Shown: piece after piece, positions 9,625-18,378 of the stretch
Layout of the letters: every line of letters starts with the position of its first letter
Position numbering within the stretch: position 1 is the first letter of the stretch
Assembly (NCBI RefSeq): GCF_022095615.2
Contig: NZ_CP155562.1
Span: 13,353-77,352 of the forward strand
Direction of reading: 5' to 3'
DNA: 64,000 nucleotides
Source: Bacillus thuringiensis
GTDB lineage: Bacteria; Bacillota; Bacilli; Bacillales; Bacillaceae_G
Notes under the pieces: model-generated
Told to the model about the DNA's origin: nothing
What the model saw: the letters and a program-made list of their open reading frames with translations, nothing else
The model's database searches: none
Made by a program: the position numbers and the translations under genes

Positions 9625-10479
9625 TTATAAGAGCTCCATTTTATTTTTTAGCTGCAGTTGGTTTGGATTTGTGTAAAGTAGTGTCGTATGGATGTTAGAG
9701 TGCCCAGCTTGATTTGCAACTTCATGAATGCTAAATCCTTTTTCAATTGCATTCGTACAGAAGAAGTGTCGTAATTGGTGTGGAGTAATAACATTGCTGT
9801 ATGATTTAAAGATACGATTGACGACCGTACGGTCGAGCTTTTCTCGCTTTTTACTAATAAAAAGATACGGAGATTCATGTGCTGTACTGTATGTTTTTCG
9901 ATCGATGAGATAATCTTTGATAGCACTAAGTACCTTACTATTTAGTAATACAATTCGTTGTTTACCTCCTTTTCCACTTCGAATAATACATTCCCCAGTC
10001 TGTAAATTGAAGTCATTCATTTTGATAGATAATGCCTCTGAAATACGTACTCCTGTATATGCTAGGAGAGTGGCAATTGCATAATTACGTTTGTTATTAT
10101 CCTCTAACACACTTTGTAAAAACTTTTTTACATCTAATTCAACAATTTGGGTTGGAGAAGCATAGACAGTTTGAACCTTTATCATGTCTGTTTTTAAAAT
10201 TACTTGATCTTGTTGACTTCCTTTCTGTATTAGAAATTCATTAAATTTAGCAAGGCTACTAATCTTGTGGTTAATGGACTTGGCGTTCAACATTTTGACA
10301 TTCTTTAAATAACTAATGTACTCTAAGATATTTTGTCGGTACAATTTTGTTAATTTTCTGTCATAGGAACCTTCAAACCATTTTATGTACTGTCTAATAC
10401 CTGATGTGTATCCCTGAACAGTGTTCTCAGTTTTATTCTCTTGTTTAAGATAAGAAGAAAACTGTTTTGCAACATCCAT
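9625..10479 (-). CDS. tnpI: TnpI tyrosine recombinase (cointegrate resolvase) of Tn4430
   Basis: 284-aa integrase-family recombinase that resolves Tn4430 cointegrates at the adjacent internal resolution site. N-terminal SAM-like core-binding domain (AKQFSSYLKQENKTENTVQGYTSGIRQYIKW), then a catalytic domain with TGVRISEALSI (Arg I), HQLRHFFCTNAIEKG (His-x-x-Arg), AGHSNIHTTLLYTN (His and Tyr). All catalytic residues are present. Resolution by a tyrosine instead of a serine enzyme is the hallmark that separates Tn4430 from most Tn3 relatives. Confidence 0.97.
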   Translation of the reverse strand: MDVAKQFSSYLKQENKTENTVQGYTSGIRQYIKWFEGSYDRKLTKLYRQNILEYISYLKNVKMLNAKSINHKISSLAKFNEFLIQKGSQQDQVILKTDMIKVQTVYASPTQIVELDVKKFLQSVLEDNNKRNYAIATLLAYTGVRISEALSIKMNDFNLQTGECIIRSGKGGKQRIVLLNSKVLSAIKDYLIDRKTYSTAHESPYLFISKKREKLDRTVVNRIFKSYSNVITPHQLRHFFCTNAIEKGFSIHEVANQAGHSNIHTTLLYTNPNQLQLKNKMELL

Positions 10480-10500
10480 GTGATTTCCTCCGCGTCTATA

Positions 10501-10612
10501 AATTGTGTTGCGTCTAAAAGTATTTATTTATCGATAAATTGTGTTGCGTTAAACCCCTAGATTTATATTTATTATAACACCTAATACAACACAATTAATA
10601 TTGTGTTGTATT
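10501..10612. promoter_or_regulatory. Tn4430 internal resolution site (TnpI binding sites)
   Basis: Two direct repeats AATTGTGTTGCGT at 10501-10513 and 10537-10549, and an inverted pair of 13-base arms (AATACAACACAAT at 10583-10595 and its complement at 10600-10612). This matches the known Tn4430 layout of a core inverted-repeat site plus two accessory direct repeats for TnpI. It lies directly upstream of tnpI, so TnpI binding may also control its own promoter. Confidence 0.88.
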
Positions 10613-10687
10613 ATTTTTTGTATAAAAAAAGACACTGTATGTGTCTTGGAATAATGATATATTTTCTGATTTTTTAACTCTGATTTT

Positions 10688-10725
10688 CTTAGCGTGGTTT
10701 TTTTCCGAAATGCTGGCGGTACCCC
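10688..10725 (-). repeat. Tn4430 right 38-bp terminal inverted repeat
   Basis: Exact complement of the left terminal repeat. The last base is shared with the first base of the inverted IS231 copy. Confidence 0.95.
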
Positions 10726-12379
10726 ATGCCCATCAACTTAAGGATAGAAACTCTACGGTTTTCCATTAATTGAAATGAACAAACTTTTAAACAGTATAAT
10801 CCTCTTAAAAATGAGCATACGAAATAAACCCTAACGGGTTTCATTTTTTTCTTATGCAGCTTTCTTTTGTTTTCTCAATCCATTATACTCATAGACAACA
10901 CCCATAATATCAAAGATAGTTTTCTTCTCATATCGATGGGATTTCCGGCCATTTTTCTTTAGTAGGGTAAACAGGCGGATTAAAACCTTTGTTATTATAC
11001 GGGTGTTTCTCTGTATCGCTTGATATAACAGGGATAGATGATCTTGAATCATCCCAATTGCTTTATATTCGCTTAGTTCTCTTTTGTGCTTTTGCAACAG
11101 AAGTTGGCGCATCTTAAACATCGTGGAAGAACATATAAAAATGGCAATGAGTTTTCCATACACATGGCATTCTAATCGCTCTTGTTTGATAGTTTGCCAA
11201 TGATGAATTTGAAATAGAGATTTCCACGTTTTAAATATGATTTCGATCTGCCAGCGGAGGGAGTAAAAATCATGGATTTGTTCCATCGGAACCACTTCCC
11301 AAGGCGTATTCGTAACATATATGTTGATACCCGTTAATCGTTTACTCTTTTCTGAAAAGGTAATCCCCTTTTTACTTTCGGTATAGCTTTGTTTTTTTCT
11401 ACGTTCCAGTATTTGTTCCTCTGTTAATCGGTAGATAATTACTCTTGTAAATAATCTTTGATTCTTGCCAATATACGACTCTTTTATTTCATACGTTTGT
11501 CCTGGTTTTAACGTGTGCATAATGTTCTCTAAATCAACTTGGATATACTGTGACTGTTTTTTGATTGTCCCATTTCGAAAGTATTCTGGAAATGGATTTT
11601 TCGTATAGACGGTATGGTTTAACTTAAGTCTTGATATATAGCACACGCCACGTTGATCCATTTGATCTAAGTCTTCCAATGAAAAATATCCTAAATCACG
11701 AATACACAGATCACCCGGCCGTAAGGTATCTAAGCAATCTGTTCCAAATGTTTTATCATTATTTTTTCCAGGACCTACCTGGAAGTTTAAAAACTGTCCG
11801 CTGTGTAAGTCATATTCTAATTGAATCTTGATACCTGCAGTTTGTGCACAACCACCTGACCCAGGATATACATGTGCTAAATGTTTCGGTACTTGGAAAA
11901 TCGTCGCATCTAAAATACGGATTCGTTGAAAATACGTGAGTGCTGCACTTGAAATGGCTGATGTTTTACAAAGTTTACTTTTCCATAATGCAGAAAAAAT
12001 ATATTTCAAAAATTCAACCGCTTTTTTATCAAAGCGTTTATTGAGTCCTTCTGGACTCATAAGAGTGCCTGTGGCGGCGTGTAATTGACTGCATAGTCGA
12101 ACGAGAGAATCACTCGCTGTACGTTGACTGACCCAGATACATATGGTAGCTAATTCATTTCCTGAAAACTTTCGTTTTCTTTTTACAAAACCTAATTCTT
12201 TAGCGAGTTCTTCCAAAAGAGAAGGGGTTAAATGACGATACAGCTCTTCAGAAAATAGTTGTAATTCATCTTGAATTGAAAGATTCATAAAAAATGTCAT
12301 CCTTTCTAGCTAGCTTTTTAGAAAGAATAACGTTTTTTGACACTTGGGGGTAGTGCAAATTCTTAAGTTGATGGGCATG
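10725..12379 (-). mobile_element. IS231, second copy, inverted, in the right tip of Tn4430
   Basis: 1,655 bp with the same termini as the first copy, in opposite orientation. Its flanks are TGGCGGTACCC (10714-10724) and GGGTACCGCCA (12380-12390), which are complements, not direct copies. It therefore lacks a normal target duplication, pointing to rearrangement after insertion. Recombination with the first copy would invert the Tn4430 body. Confidence 0.95.
10852..12288 (-). CDS. tnp: IS231 transposase, second copy
   Basis: 478-aa IS4-family transposase whose translation is the same as that at 5014-6450, including the DDE residues and the [16 protein letters not shown] signature. Start chosen at MNLSIQ as in the first copy. 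The identity implies recent duplication or gene conversion between the two copies. Confidence 0.96.
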   Translation of the reverse strand: MNLSIQDELQLFSEELYRHLTPSLLEELAKELGFVKRKRKFSGNELATICIWVSQRTASDSLVRLCSQLHAATGTLMSPEGLNKRFDKKAVEFLKYIFSALWKSKLCKTSAISSAALTYFQRIRILDATIFQVPKHLAHVYPGSGGCAQTAGIKIQLEYDLHSGQFLNFQVGPGKNNDKTFGTDCLDTLRPGDLCIRDLGYFSLEDLDQMDQRGVCYISRLKLNHTVYTKNPFPEYFRNGTIKKQSQYIQVDLENIMHTLKPGQTYEIKESYIGKNQRLFTRVIIYRLTEEQILERRKKQSYTESKKGITFSEKSKRLTGINIYVTNTPWEVVPMEQIHDFYSLRWQIEIIFKTWKSLFQIHHWQTIKQERLECHVYGKLIAIFICSSTMFKMRQLLLQKHKRELSEYKAIGMIQDHLSLLYQAIQRNTRIITKVLIRLFTLLKKNGRKSHRYEKKTIFDIMGVVYEYNGLRKQKKAA

Positions 12380-12532
12380 GGGTACCGCCACATCGCTATC
12401 AAGCTAAAGAAGTAGGTCACCCCCAAAAAGAGAAAATATGTTAAATTCTCATAGATAACTATCTTATATTAATTACATAATCCAGTGTGATATAATAATA
12501 TAAAGATATTATATTTAAAAGGGGGATTCAAA

Positions 12533-12751
12533 TTGGTTAAAAACTTACCTTTACTAATAGTGATTTTACTACTAGGTATCAGTTCTTCTACATTAAGCAC
12601 GAACGGATACTTTTCTCCAGTTATAGAATGGTCTTTAATGATTATAAGTATTATTTTGAACATTACTGCAGTGATAGGTTTATCATTACACGTCCTTGTA
12701 TATCAACCTATGAAAAGATTTAATAAAAATTTAAAAGGGACCTTCAAATAA
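12533..12751 (+). CDS. Small two-helix membrane protein, cassette passenger
   Basis: 72 aa. TTG start (TTGGTTAAAAAC) 8 bases after an AAAAGGGGGA ribosome binding site. Two predicted membrane helices (LPLLIVILLLGISSS and WSLMIISIILNITAVIGLSLHVLVY) and a basic C-terminus (MKRFNKNLKGTFK). I do not recognise a family. It sits between the left cassette end and the nested IS231 variant, where passenger genes of mobile insertion cassettes lie, so it may be the cargo of this cassette. Confidence 0.6.
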   Translation: MVKNLPLLIVILLLGISSSTLSTNGYFSPVIEWSLMIISIILNITAVIGLSLHVLVYQPMKRFNKNLKGTFK

Positions 12752-12863
12752 AATAATTATATTTGAGGTAACACCACATCGCTATCGAGCTAAAAAAATG
12801 TATCCATAAAGAGAAAAAAACGCTATTCTTTCTGTAGAATCATAGGAAAGGATGGCGTTTTTT

Positions 12864-15800
12864 ATGTCTGTTTCTGATGAATTACAACTATTTGCTCAAG
12901 AGATTCAACGTTTTTTATCTCCAAATACCTTACGGAATCTTGCTCGAGATGTTGGTTTCGTACAACGAACCAGTAAGTACCAAGCAAAAGATTTAGTCGC
13001 TTTATGTGTATGGATGAACCAAAATATCGCTACGACGTCTTTAACTCAGTTATCTAGCTGTTTAGAAGCCTCGACAGAAGTGCTCATCAGTCCCGAGGGA
13101 CTGAACCAACGATTTAATAAAGCAGCCGTCCAATTTCTACAACACATACTAGCTGAACTACTAAGCCGAAAATTGACCTCATCTATACCGATTTCTTCTC
13201 CATATACTTCTGTTTTTAAGCGTATTCGTATTTTAGATTCAACTGCATTTCAACTCCCTGATGTATTTTCATCGGTTTATCCAGGTGCAGGAGGATGTAG
13301 CCATACAGCTGGGATAAAAATTCAACTTGAGTATGATTTGTTAAGTGGACAGTTCCTTCATATTCATACAGGTCCAGGTAAACAACATGATCGCACTTAC
13401 GGCTCTTTGTGTGCCCCAACTGTGACAGCAAATGATTTATGTATCCGAGATTTAGGTTATTTTCATTTAAAAGACCTTCAATATATACAAGATAAAGAGG
13501 CCTACTATATCTCTCGTATCAAGTCGAACACACGTATGTATCAAAAAAATCCTAACCCTGATTATTTTCAAGATGGAAGAATTAAGAAAGGTACAGAGTA
13601 TATACAGATAGATATAGAGACGTTAATGAACTCCCTTCAACCAGGACAAACGTGTGAAGTAGCTGATGCTTATGTAGGAATGAATGATAAAGTGCCAGCT
13701 CGTGTAATTGTTCATCGATTAACAAAACAACAGCAACAAAAACGATTACAAGATCAAGCTGTAAGAGAAAAAAAGAAAGGAATGAAGTATTCTCCTCGTA
13801 GTAAACGACTCAGCGGTATCAATGTATATATGACAAACACCCCTACAGATATTGTCCCTATGGGACAGGTACATGACTGGTATTCTTTGCGTTGGCAAAT
13901 CGGCGTGTCCAGATAAGGACACATTATCTAGTTGGTGAAAGTCCAATCGGGAGAATAGACTCCACTCCCGTAGCCTGAGAGGCGCCATGAAGTGAAAGCG
14001 ACATGGCGAAGCCCTCTGACATCACATGCAAAAGGCATGTGGGCAAATCTCCAGGTTGTAACGTACAGTGAACGTAGATGTAGCCTCGTTACACGCAATT
14101 CCGGTGGCTGAGACGGTCGATAACGTGCGAAAGCAACAAGAACTGACCGAAACGAGTCTGGAACGGCAGTTCTCACCGGCGGGGTATCAGCGGCGACATG
14201 GAGAGAAAGATAATGTGGAAACTGGAGAAGCCCTCGACACCCGATGAAGAAATCTCATCGAGGAGACCGTCTCTATAACCGCGATCGGGAAGTGAGAACG
14301 GTAGGTGTCAGGGTGGCGGAACGGATCGTAGTACCAGAGATCTGCGTGCAGCAAAACACGCGGGGAGGAAAGGATCCGAACCTGTAAACATTTCGTATGA
14401 CTAAAGGAGGCAAGGGTGCTATGACAAAAACACCCATCACTTTGCAGGAACTAAGGCAACGAATCTATCGAAAGGCGAAGTCTGAACCTACGCACCGGTT
14501 TTGGGGGATATTTACCCACATTACCAAAATTACAACCCTTCACGAAGCATATCAACAGGCGAGGAAAAACAATGGTGCCCCAGGCATTGATGGAAAAAGT
14601 TTTGCTGATATAGAACTAGAAGGAGTTATCCCATTCTTAACGGGTATTCAAGAAGAATTACAAGCTGGAATATACCAACCACAAGCCAATCGAAAAGTAG
14701 AAATCCCAAAGACAAACGGCAAAATGCGAACTCTGCAAATTCCGTGTATACGAGATCGTGTAGTACAAGGAGCGCTAAAACTCATATTAGAAGCAATTTT
14801 TGAAGCTGATTTCTGTCCAAACTCGTATGGGTTTCGGCCGAAACGCTCTCCACATCAGGCATTGGCAGAAGTACGACGCAGTATATTGCGCCGTATGACC
14901 ATAATAATTGATGTTGATTTGTCACGCTACTTTGATACAATCCGACACAACATATTATTGGAGAAAATCGCGAAACGTGTCCAAGACCCACAGGTTATGC
15001 ATCTTGTAAAACAGGTAATTAAGGCAACAGGAAAGATCGGTGTCCCGCAAGGGGGACCATTTTCTCCACTAGCCGCGAACATTTACCTCAATGAAGTGGA
15101 TTGGACATTTGATACCATTCGACGTAAAACAGCTGATGGCAATTACGAAGCTGTAAACTATCACCGTTTTGCCGACGATATAGTTATCGCTGTAAGCGGA
15201 CACTCCAGTAAAAGTGGATGGGCTGAACTGGCATTACGACGACTGTGGGAACAGTTAAAGCCTTTGGGAGTTGAACTGAATCTGGAGAAGACTCAGATGG
15301 TCAATGTCCTAAAAGGAGAATCCTTCGGATTTTTAGGATTTGACCTGAGACGAATACCGAACCGAAATAAGAATGGATTCTTCGTTTTCATGATCCCGAA
15401 GAAGAAAGCTCGCACGACAGTGAAAGCAAAAATTCGCGAACTCATTCAAAACGCAGGAGCGAAGCCAGCACAAGACTTAATAAAACAAATCAATGCCGTA
15501 CTGACTGGATGGGTGAACTACTTCCGGGTTGGGAACTCTAGTCAAGCTTTCAGTGAAGTACGTGATTATACGGAGATGAAAATTCGCACACTGTTAACGA
15601 GAAGGAAACGACGACGAAAGCGTAGCATCGGATGGCAGAGATGGAGTAACGAATATCTCTATGGTGTACTGGGGCTTTACTGGGACTGGAAAGTCCTTCC
15701 CCTGAAAAGTGCAGAGAGTTTCCGATGAAAGTGTCTGCCATTTGATAGGTCTCATAACCCTTTTGATGAAGTTTATGGGGTGAGCTGCTTGAGGGAAAAC

Positions 15801-16255
15801 CTCACGAGCAGTTCTTATGGGGAGAGGCTGGAAACGGATCACAACTGATACCGCGCCAGTCTTTTACCCGACAAATTTTATTTAAAACGTGGAAGTCATT
15901 CTTTCAAATTCATCATTGTAAAAAGATAAAAGCAGAACGATTAGAGTGCCATTTATATGGTCAATTGATTGCCATTCTACTCTGTTCTTCTATCATGTTT
16001 CAAATGCGCCAATTGCTCCTCATGAAGAAAAAACGAGAGCTTAGTGAGTATAAAGCCATATATATGATTAAAGACTATTTTCTTCTTCTATTCCAAACTA
16101 TACAGAAAAACACCCAAGAGCTATCAAAGGTGTTACTTCGTCTGTTCAATCTTCTACAGCAAAACGGGCGGAAATCTCATCGATATGAGAAAAAAACGGT
16201 CTTTGATATATTAGGTGTCGTTTACAATTCTATGTCTGATAATCAAGCCGCTTAA
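12864..16255 (+). CDS. tnp: IS231-type transposase gene split by a group II intron (exons 12864-13902 and 15873-16255)
   Basis: The exons together are 1,422 bases and encode 473 aa, about the IS231 length. Joining at the inferred splice site restores the frame across [16 protein letters not shown], exactly the catalytic Glu signature seen intact in the other IS231 copies. First Asp in [13 protein letters not shown], second in [14 protein letters not shown]. Start placed at [10 protein letters not shown], with AGGAAAGG upstream. Without splicing the product stops soon after residue 350 and lacks the catalytic Glu, so activity depends on intron splicing. Confidence 0.85.
14421..15728 (+). CDS. 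ltrA: Group II intron reverse transcriptase/maturase (no endonuclease domain)
   Basis: 435 aa from the ATG that follows AAAGGAGG; an ATG 24 bases upstream lacks a good site. RT motifs in order: [12 protein letters not shown] (RT1), [22 protein letters not shown] (RT2), [14 protein letters not shown] (RT2a/3), [13 protein letters not shown] (RT3-4), [17 protein letters not shown] (RT4), [12 protein letters not shown] (catalytic FADD variant of YADD), [10 protein letters not shown] and FLGFDLRR (RT6-7). Then the maturase/X domain ([17 protein letters not shown], basic RRKRRRKR). No HNH zinc motif follows, so target cleavage must be endonuclease-independent. It assists splicing and retrohoming. 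Confidence 0.95.
   Translation: MTKTPITLQELRQRIYRKAKSEPTHRFWGIFTHITKITTLHEAYQQARKNNGAPGIDGKSFADIELEGVIPFLTGIQEELQAGIYQPQANRKVEIPKTNGKMRTLQIPCIRDRVVQGALKLILEAIFEADFCPNSYGFRPKRSPHQALAEVRRSILRRMTIIIDVDLSRYFDTIRHNILLEKIAKRVQDPQVMHLVKQVIKATGKIGVPQGGPFSPLAANIYLNEVDWTFDTIRRKTADGNYEAVNYHRFADDIVIAVSGHSSKSGWAELALRRLWEQLKPLGVELNLEKTQMVNVLKGESFGFLGFDLRRIPNRNKNGFFVFMIPKKKARTTVKAKIRELIQNAGAKPAQDLIKQINAVLTGWVNYFRVGNSSQAFSEVRDYTEMKIRTLLTRRKRRRKRSIGWQRWSNEYLYGVLGLYWDWKVLPLKSAESFR
15782..15814 (+). ncRNA. Group II intron domain V
   Basis: A hairpin beginning GAGC and ending GTTC, with a GAAA-type loop, 33-34 nt long: the invariant catalytic hairpin of group II introns. Domain VI follows, ending at the intron 3' edge. 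Confidence 0.85.
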
Positions 16256-16482
16256 TTCAAAAAAGTGAAACCCGGTAGGGTTTATTTCGTATGCAAATCT
16301 TTCAATCACCTATACTTGCTCCTTAGAAAAAAGAAACAATCTCGCCTAAAATTGACTTTGCATAAGCTTAACTTGATAGCGATGTGGTTTTACCCCTATA
16401 CGTAGCCTTTAGAAAAAAGAAATAATCTCTACTATAATTGACGTTGTATGAGCTTAGCTTGATAGCGATGTGGCGGTACCCC

Positions 16483-16570
16483 TATCTACAGCTCTATCAA
16501 AAGTTTTATTCCACTCAATCCCATAACCATTACATTTTTCACATCTAGCATCTAATTTCGGTAACATCAT
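16483..16570 (-). pseudogene. 5' fragment of a small CxxC zinc-finger-like gene, cut by the Tn4430/IS231 complex
   Basis: Reading the minus strand from ATG-ATG at 16570 gives MMLPKLDARCEKCNGYGIEW and a few more codons before running into the transposon tip at 16482. GGAGGA precedes the start at proper distance. The CxxCxGxG knuckle resembles that of the small protein at 45584-45721. The rest of the gene is not on the other side of the complex, consistent with rearrangement or deletion. Confidence 0.55.
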
Positions 16571-16656
16571 TAAATCCTCCTCGTATATTAATATTTAAGT
16601 CCTATTTCAGACTTAGATTTTTTCTTTAATAAGAGTCCTGTAATAAATAAAATACT

Positions 16657-16939
16657 TGGACGTCTCAAGATATTTCTAGATAATGGTCTTAGGATCATTT
16701 GGGACAATTCTTATTCCTCCTGTGGACTTATCACATAACTTAGAGTGTTTCTCAGTGAACGTGCGGGACTCCCTACTCGCAGGCTGAGCAGCCTGATCCT
16801 CGAACCTAGATGTTAGTAGCTCTAGGGCGGCTTTCGATTCAGGACAAGCTCTCATACACGAGGTTGTTGGTCGGCGTACACACTAGAGATATCTCGAGAC
16901 GTCCAAGCAATGATTCTAAATAGAAGGGAGGTCTCTTAC
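16657..16939 (+). ncRNA. Candidate bridge-RNA region of IS110 copy A
   Basis: Non-coding stretch between left end and transposase start. It is highly conserved between copies and rich in hairpins, for example CAGGCTGAGCAGCCTG and GCGGGACTCCCTACTCGC. Its two ends carry a long imperfect inverted repeat (TTGGACGTCTCAAGATAT versus ATATCTCGAGACGTCCAA). IS110-family elements are known to encode a bispecific bridge RNA in this position. I could not assign the target and donor loops. Confidence 0.55.
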
Positions 16940-18169
16940 ATGAGATTATTTGTTGGTTTAGATGTAAGTTCGTTTGATATAAAAGCTTGTATTTTAAATG
17001 GTGAAGGTAAAAAGCTAGATTTCTTTTCGGTCAACAACGACTTGCCAGGTGCCACAGCGCTCAAAGAGCGAGTGTTACAGTGTATAGCTAACCAAGAAAT
17101 TGAAACTTTTAAAATCGGCCTAGAATCCACATCTGTTTATAGTTTTCATCCATCTATGTTTCTTCATTATGATGAAGACTTACAACGCTTTGGAGCAAAG
17201 GTATTTCTAATGAATCCAAAACAAATTGCAAATTTTAAGAAAAGCTATTCTGACATGGATAAAACAGATGAGATTGATGCCTTTGTCATCGCTGACTATT
17301 TACGGTTTGGACGAAATCAAATGTCTATCGTAAAAGAAAGTCAGTATGTGGCACTCCAGCAATTAACAAGATCTCGTTATCAGCTCGTTAGAATGTTGAC
17401 AAAGGAAAAACAACATTTTCTCCAACACTTAAGTTATAAATGTAATACGTTCTCACAAGAAGTGGATTCTTCTATCTTTGGCAACGCCATGATGGAACTA
17501 TTTCTTGAGAAATTCAGTCTAGAAGAGCTAGCCGACATGCCTTTAGAGGAACTCGCTGAGTTCCTACAAACGAAAGGGAAAAATCGATTCGGTGACCCGA
17601 AATGTGTCGCATCAACCATTCAAAGGGCTGTTCGCTCTTCCTATCGTTTGGATAAGGTCGTAGAAGACTCAATCGATGTTCTTCTAGGAACATCAATTGC
17701 GGTTATTCGTACCTATCAACAGCAAATCAAAGAAATAGAAAAATCCATTAAGCGAATCATGGCTGGATTAACCCAAACACTCGAATCTATTCCTGGAATT
17801 GGTCCTGTATTCGCCGCCGGTATTATCGCTGAGATTGGTCAAATCGAAAGATTTGATGATGAAACCAAAGTAGCAAAATATGCCGGACTATATTGGCGCA
17901 CGCACCAATCTGGTCGATTCACAGCAGAAAACACTTCATTATCCCGTAATGGAAATCATTACTTGCGGTATTACTTAGTTGAAGCCGCCAACTCTGTAAG
18001 AAGGCATGTATCTGATTATCAAGAATATTACGTAAAAAAATATAATGAAGTACCAAAACATCAACACAAACGTGCACTCGTTCTAACCGCAAGAAAACTT
18101 GTGCGATTGGTGGATGCGCTACTACGTAGTCACCAACTCTTTACGCCAGAAAGGTGCGTGAAAGTGTGA
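16940..18169 (+). CDS. tnp: IS110-family DEDD recombinase/transposase, copy A
   Basis: 409 aa from MRLFVGLDVS; GGGAGG lies 8 bases before this ATG. N-terminal RuvC-like DEDD domain: GLDVSSFDIK (Asp), FKIGLESTSVY (Glu), KTDEIDAFVIADYLRFG (Asp, Asp). Coiled-coil middle, then C-terminal Tnp domain with LESIPGIGPVFAAGIIAEIG and SGRFTAENTSLSRNGNHYLRYYL containing the catalytic Ser. A few percent different from copy B. It would excise and insert the element guided by its structured RNA. Confidence 0.93.
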   Translation: MRLFVGLDVSSFDIKACILNGEGKKLDFFSVNNDLPGATALKERVLQCIANQEIETFKIGLESTSVYSFHPSMFLHYDEDLQRFGAKVFLMNPKQIANFKKSYSDMDKTDEIDAFVIADYLRFGRNQMSIVKESQYVALQQLTRSRYQLVRMLTKEKQHFLQHLSYKCNTFSQEVDSSIFGNAMMELFLEKFSLEELADMPLEELAEFLQTKGKNRFGDPKCVASTIQRAVRSSYRLDKVVEDSIDVLLGTSIAVIRTYQQQIKEIEKSIKRIMAGLTQTLESIPGIGPVFAAGIIAEIGQIERFDDETKVAKYAGLYWRTHQSGRFTAENTSLSRNGNHYLRYYLVEAANSVRRHVSDYQEYYVKKYNEVPKHQHKRALVLTARKLVRLVDALLRSHQLFTPERCVKV

Positions 18170-18378
18170 CATAAAACTTGTCATCGCTACCTTTCAATTA
18201 TTTTCCAGTAAATTACATATATTACTGGTTTAGTTTCGTGATGTCTTTTTTAAGCAAATAGGCCTTTGATAACTTTAAACGTTTATATTTTTTAGTTGAC
18301 ATATTACCGCAGGTCTATCGTTATATATAATAACAGTCTACTACAATTTAAAGATAATCTAAAATTTCACTTACCGTA

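Larger units (their letters stand above)
6577..10725 (-). mobile_element. Tn4430 (Tn3 family), 4,149 bp, intact body
   Basis: Bounded by perfect 38-bp inverted repeats at 6577-6614 and 10688-10725 (GGGGTACCGCCAGCATTT and onward). The total of 4,149 bp is the published size of Tn4430 from B. thuringiensis. It carries tnpA and tnpI on the minus strand and an internal resolution site upstream of tnpI. Both tips are occupied by IS231 copies in inverted orientation, sharing the terminal G/C base with each IS. Confidence 0.97.
13903..15872 (+). mobile_element. Group II intron (1,970 bp) with intron-encoded protein
   Basis: Boundaries inferred by alignment with the uninterrupted IS231 transposase: 5' exon ends CAAATCG, 3' exon starts AAATTTTATTTAAAACG. 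The 3' end is AC, as usual. The 5' end reads GCGTGTCC; the more usual GUGYG start would be two bases further in, so the 5' edge could be off by a couple of bases. Structured 5' RNA (about 500 nt), a reverse transcriptase/maturase frame in domain IV, and a clear domain V at 15782-15814. Same orientation as the host gene, as splicing requires. Confidence 0.88.
12777..16384 (+). mobile_element. Divergent IS231-type element interrupted by a group II intron
   Basis: Ends CATCGCTATCGAGCTAA at 12777 and, inverted, CATCGCTATCAAGTTAA ending at 16384 (2 mismatches). Subtracting the 1,970-bp intron leaves 1,638 bp, the normal IS231 size. Flanks AGGTAACACCA and TGGTTTTACCC are near-complements rather than direct repeats. 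The 86 bp between 16385 and 16470 resemble the last 86 bp before 16384, so two related right ends lie in tandem. Confidence 0.8.
12391..16470 (+). mobile_element. IS231-related cassette with passenger gene (mobile insertion cassette-like), containing a further IS231 variant
   Basis: Outer ends are CATCGCTATCAAGCTAA at 12391 and its complement ending at 16470, a perfect 17-bp terminal repeat of a divergent IS231 type. Flanks are GGGTACCGCCA and TGGCGGTACCC, again Tn4430-tip sequence. Inside are a 72-aa membrane-protein gene (12533) and a nested IS231 variant with its own ends (12777-16384). Without the nested part the cassette would be about 470 bp with no transposase, as in mobile insertion cassettes of the B. 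cereus group mobilised by IS231 transposase in trans. That function is inferred from the structure. Confidence 0.7.
16655..18316 (+). mobile_element. IS110-family insertion sequence, copy A
   Basis: About 1.66 kb. Ends mapped by comparison with copy B (61146-62806): shared sequence starts at ATACTTGGACG and ends at TTACCG(C/T)AGGTCT. Both edges contain a CT dinucleotide, the kind of core at which IS110 elements recombine. There are no terminal inverted repeats and no clear target duplication, as expected. A 280-base structured leader precedes the transposase. Confidence 0.88.

Noticed and set aside
9648..9926. Overlapping frames within tnpI, tnpA and the IS transposases
   Set aside because: They lie antisense or out of frame to well-supported genes and show no family features.
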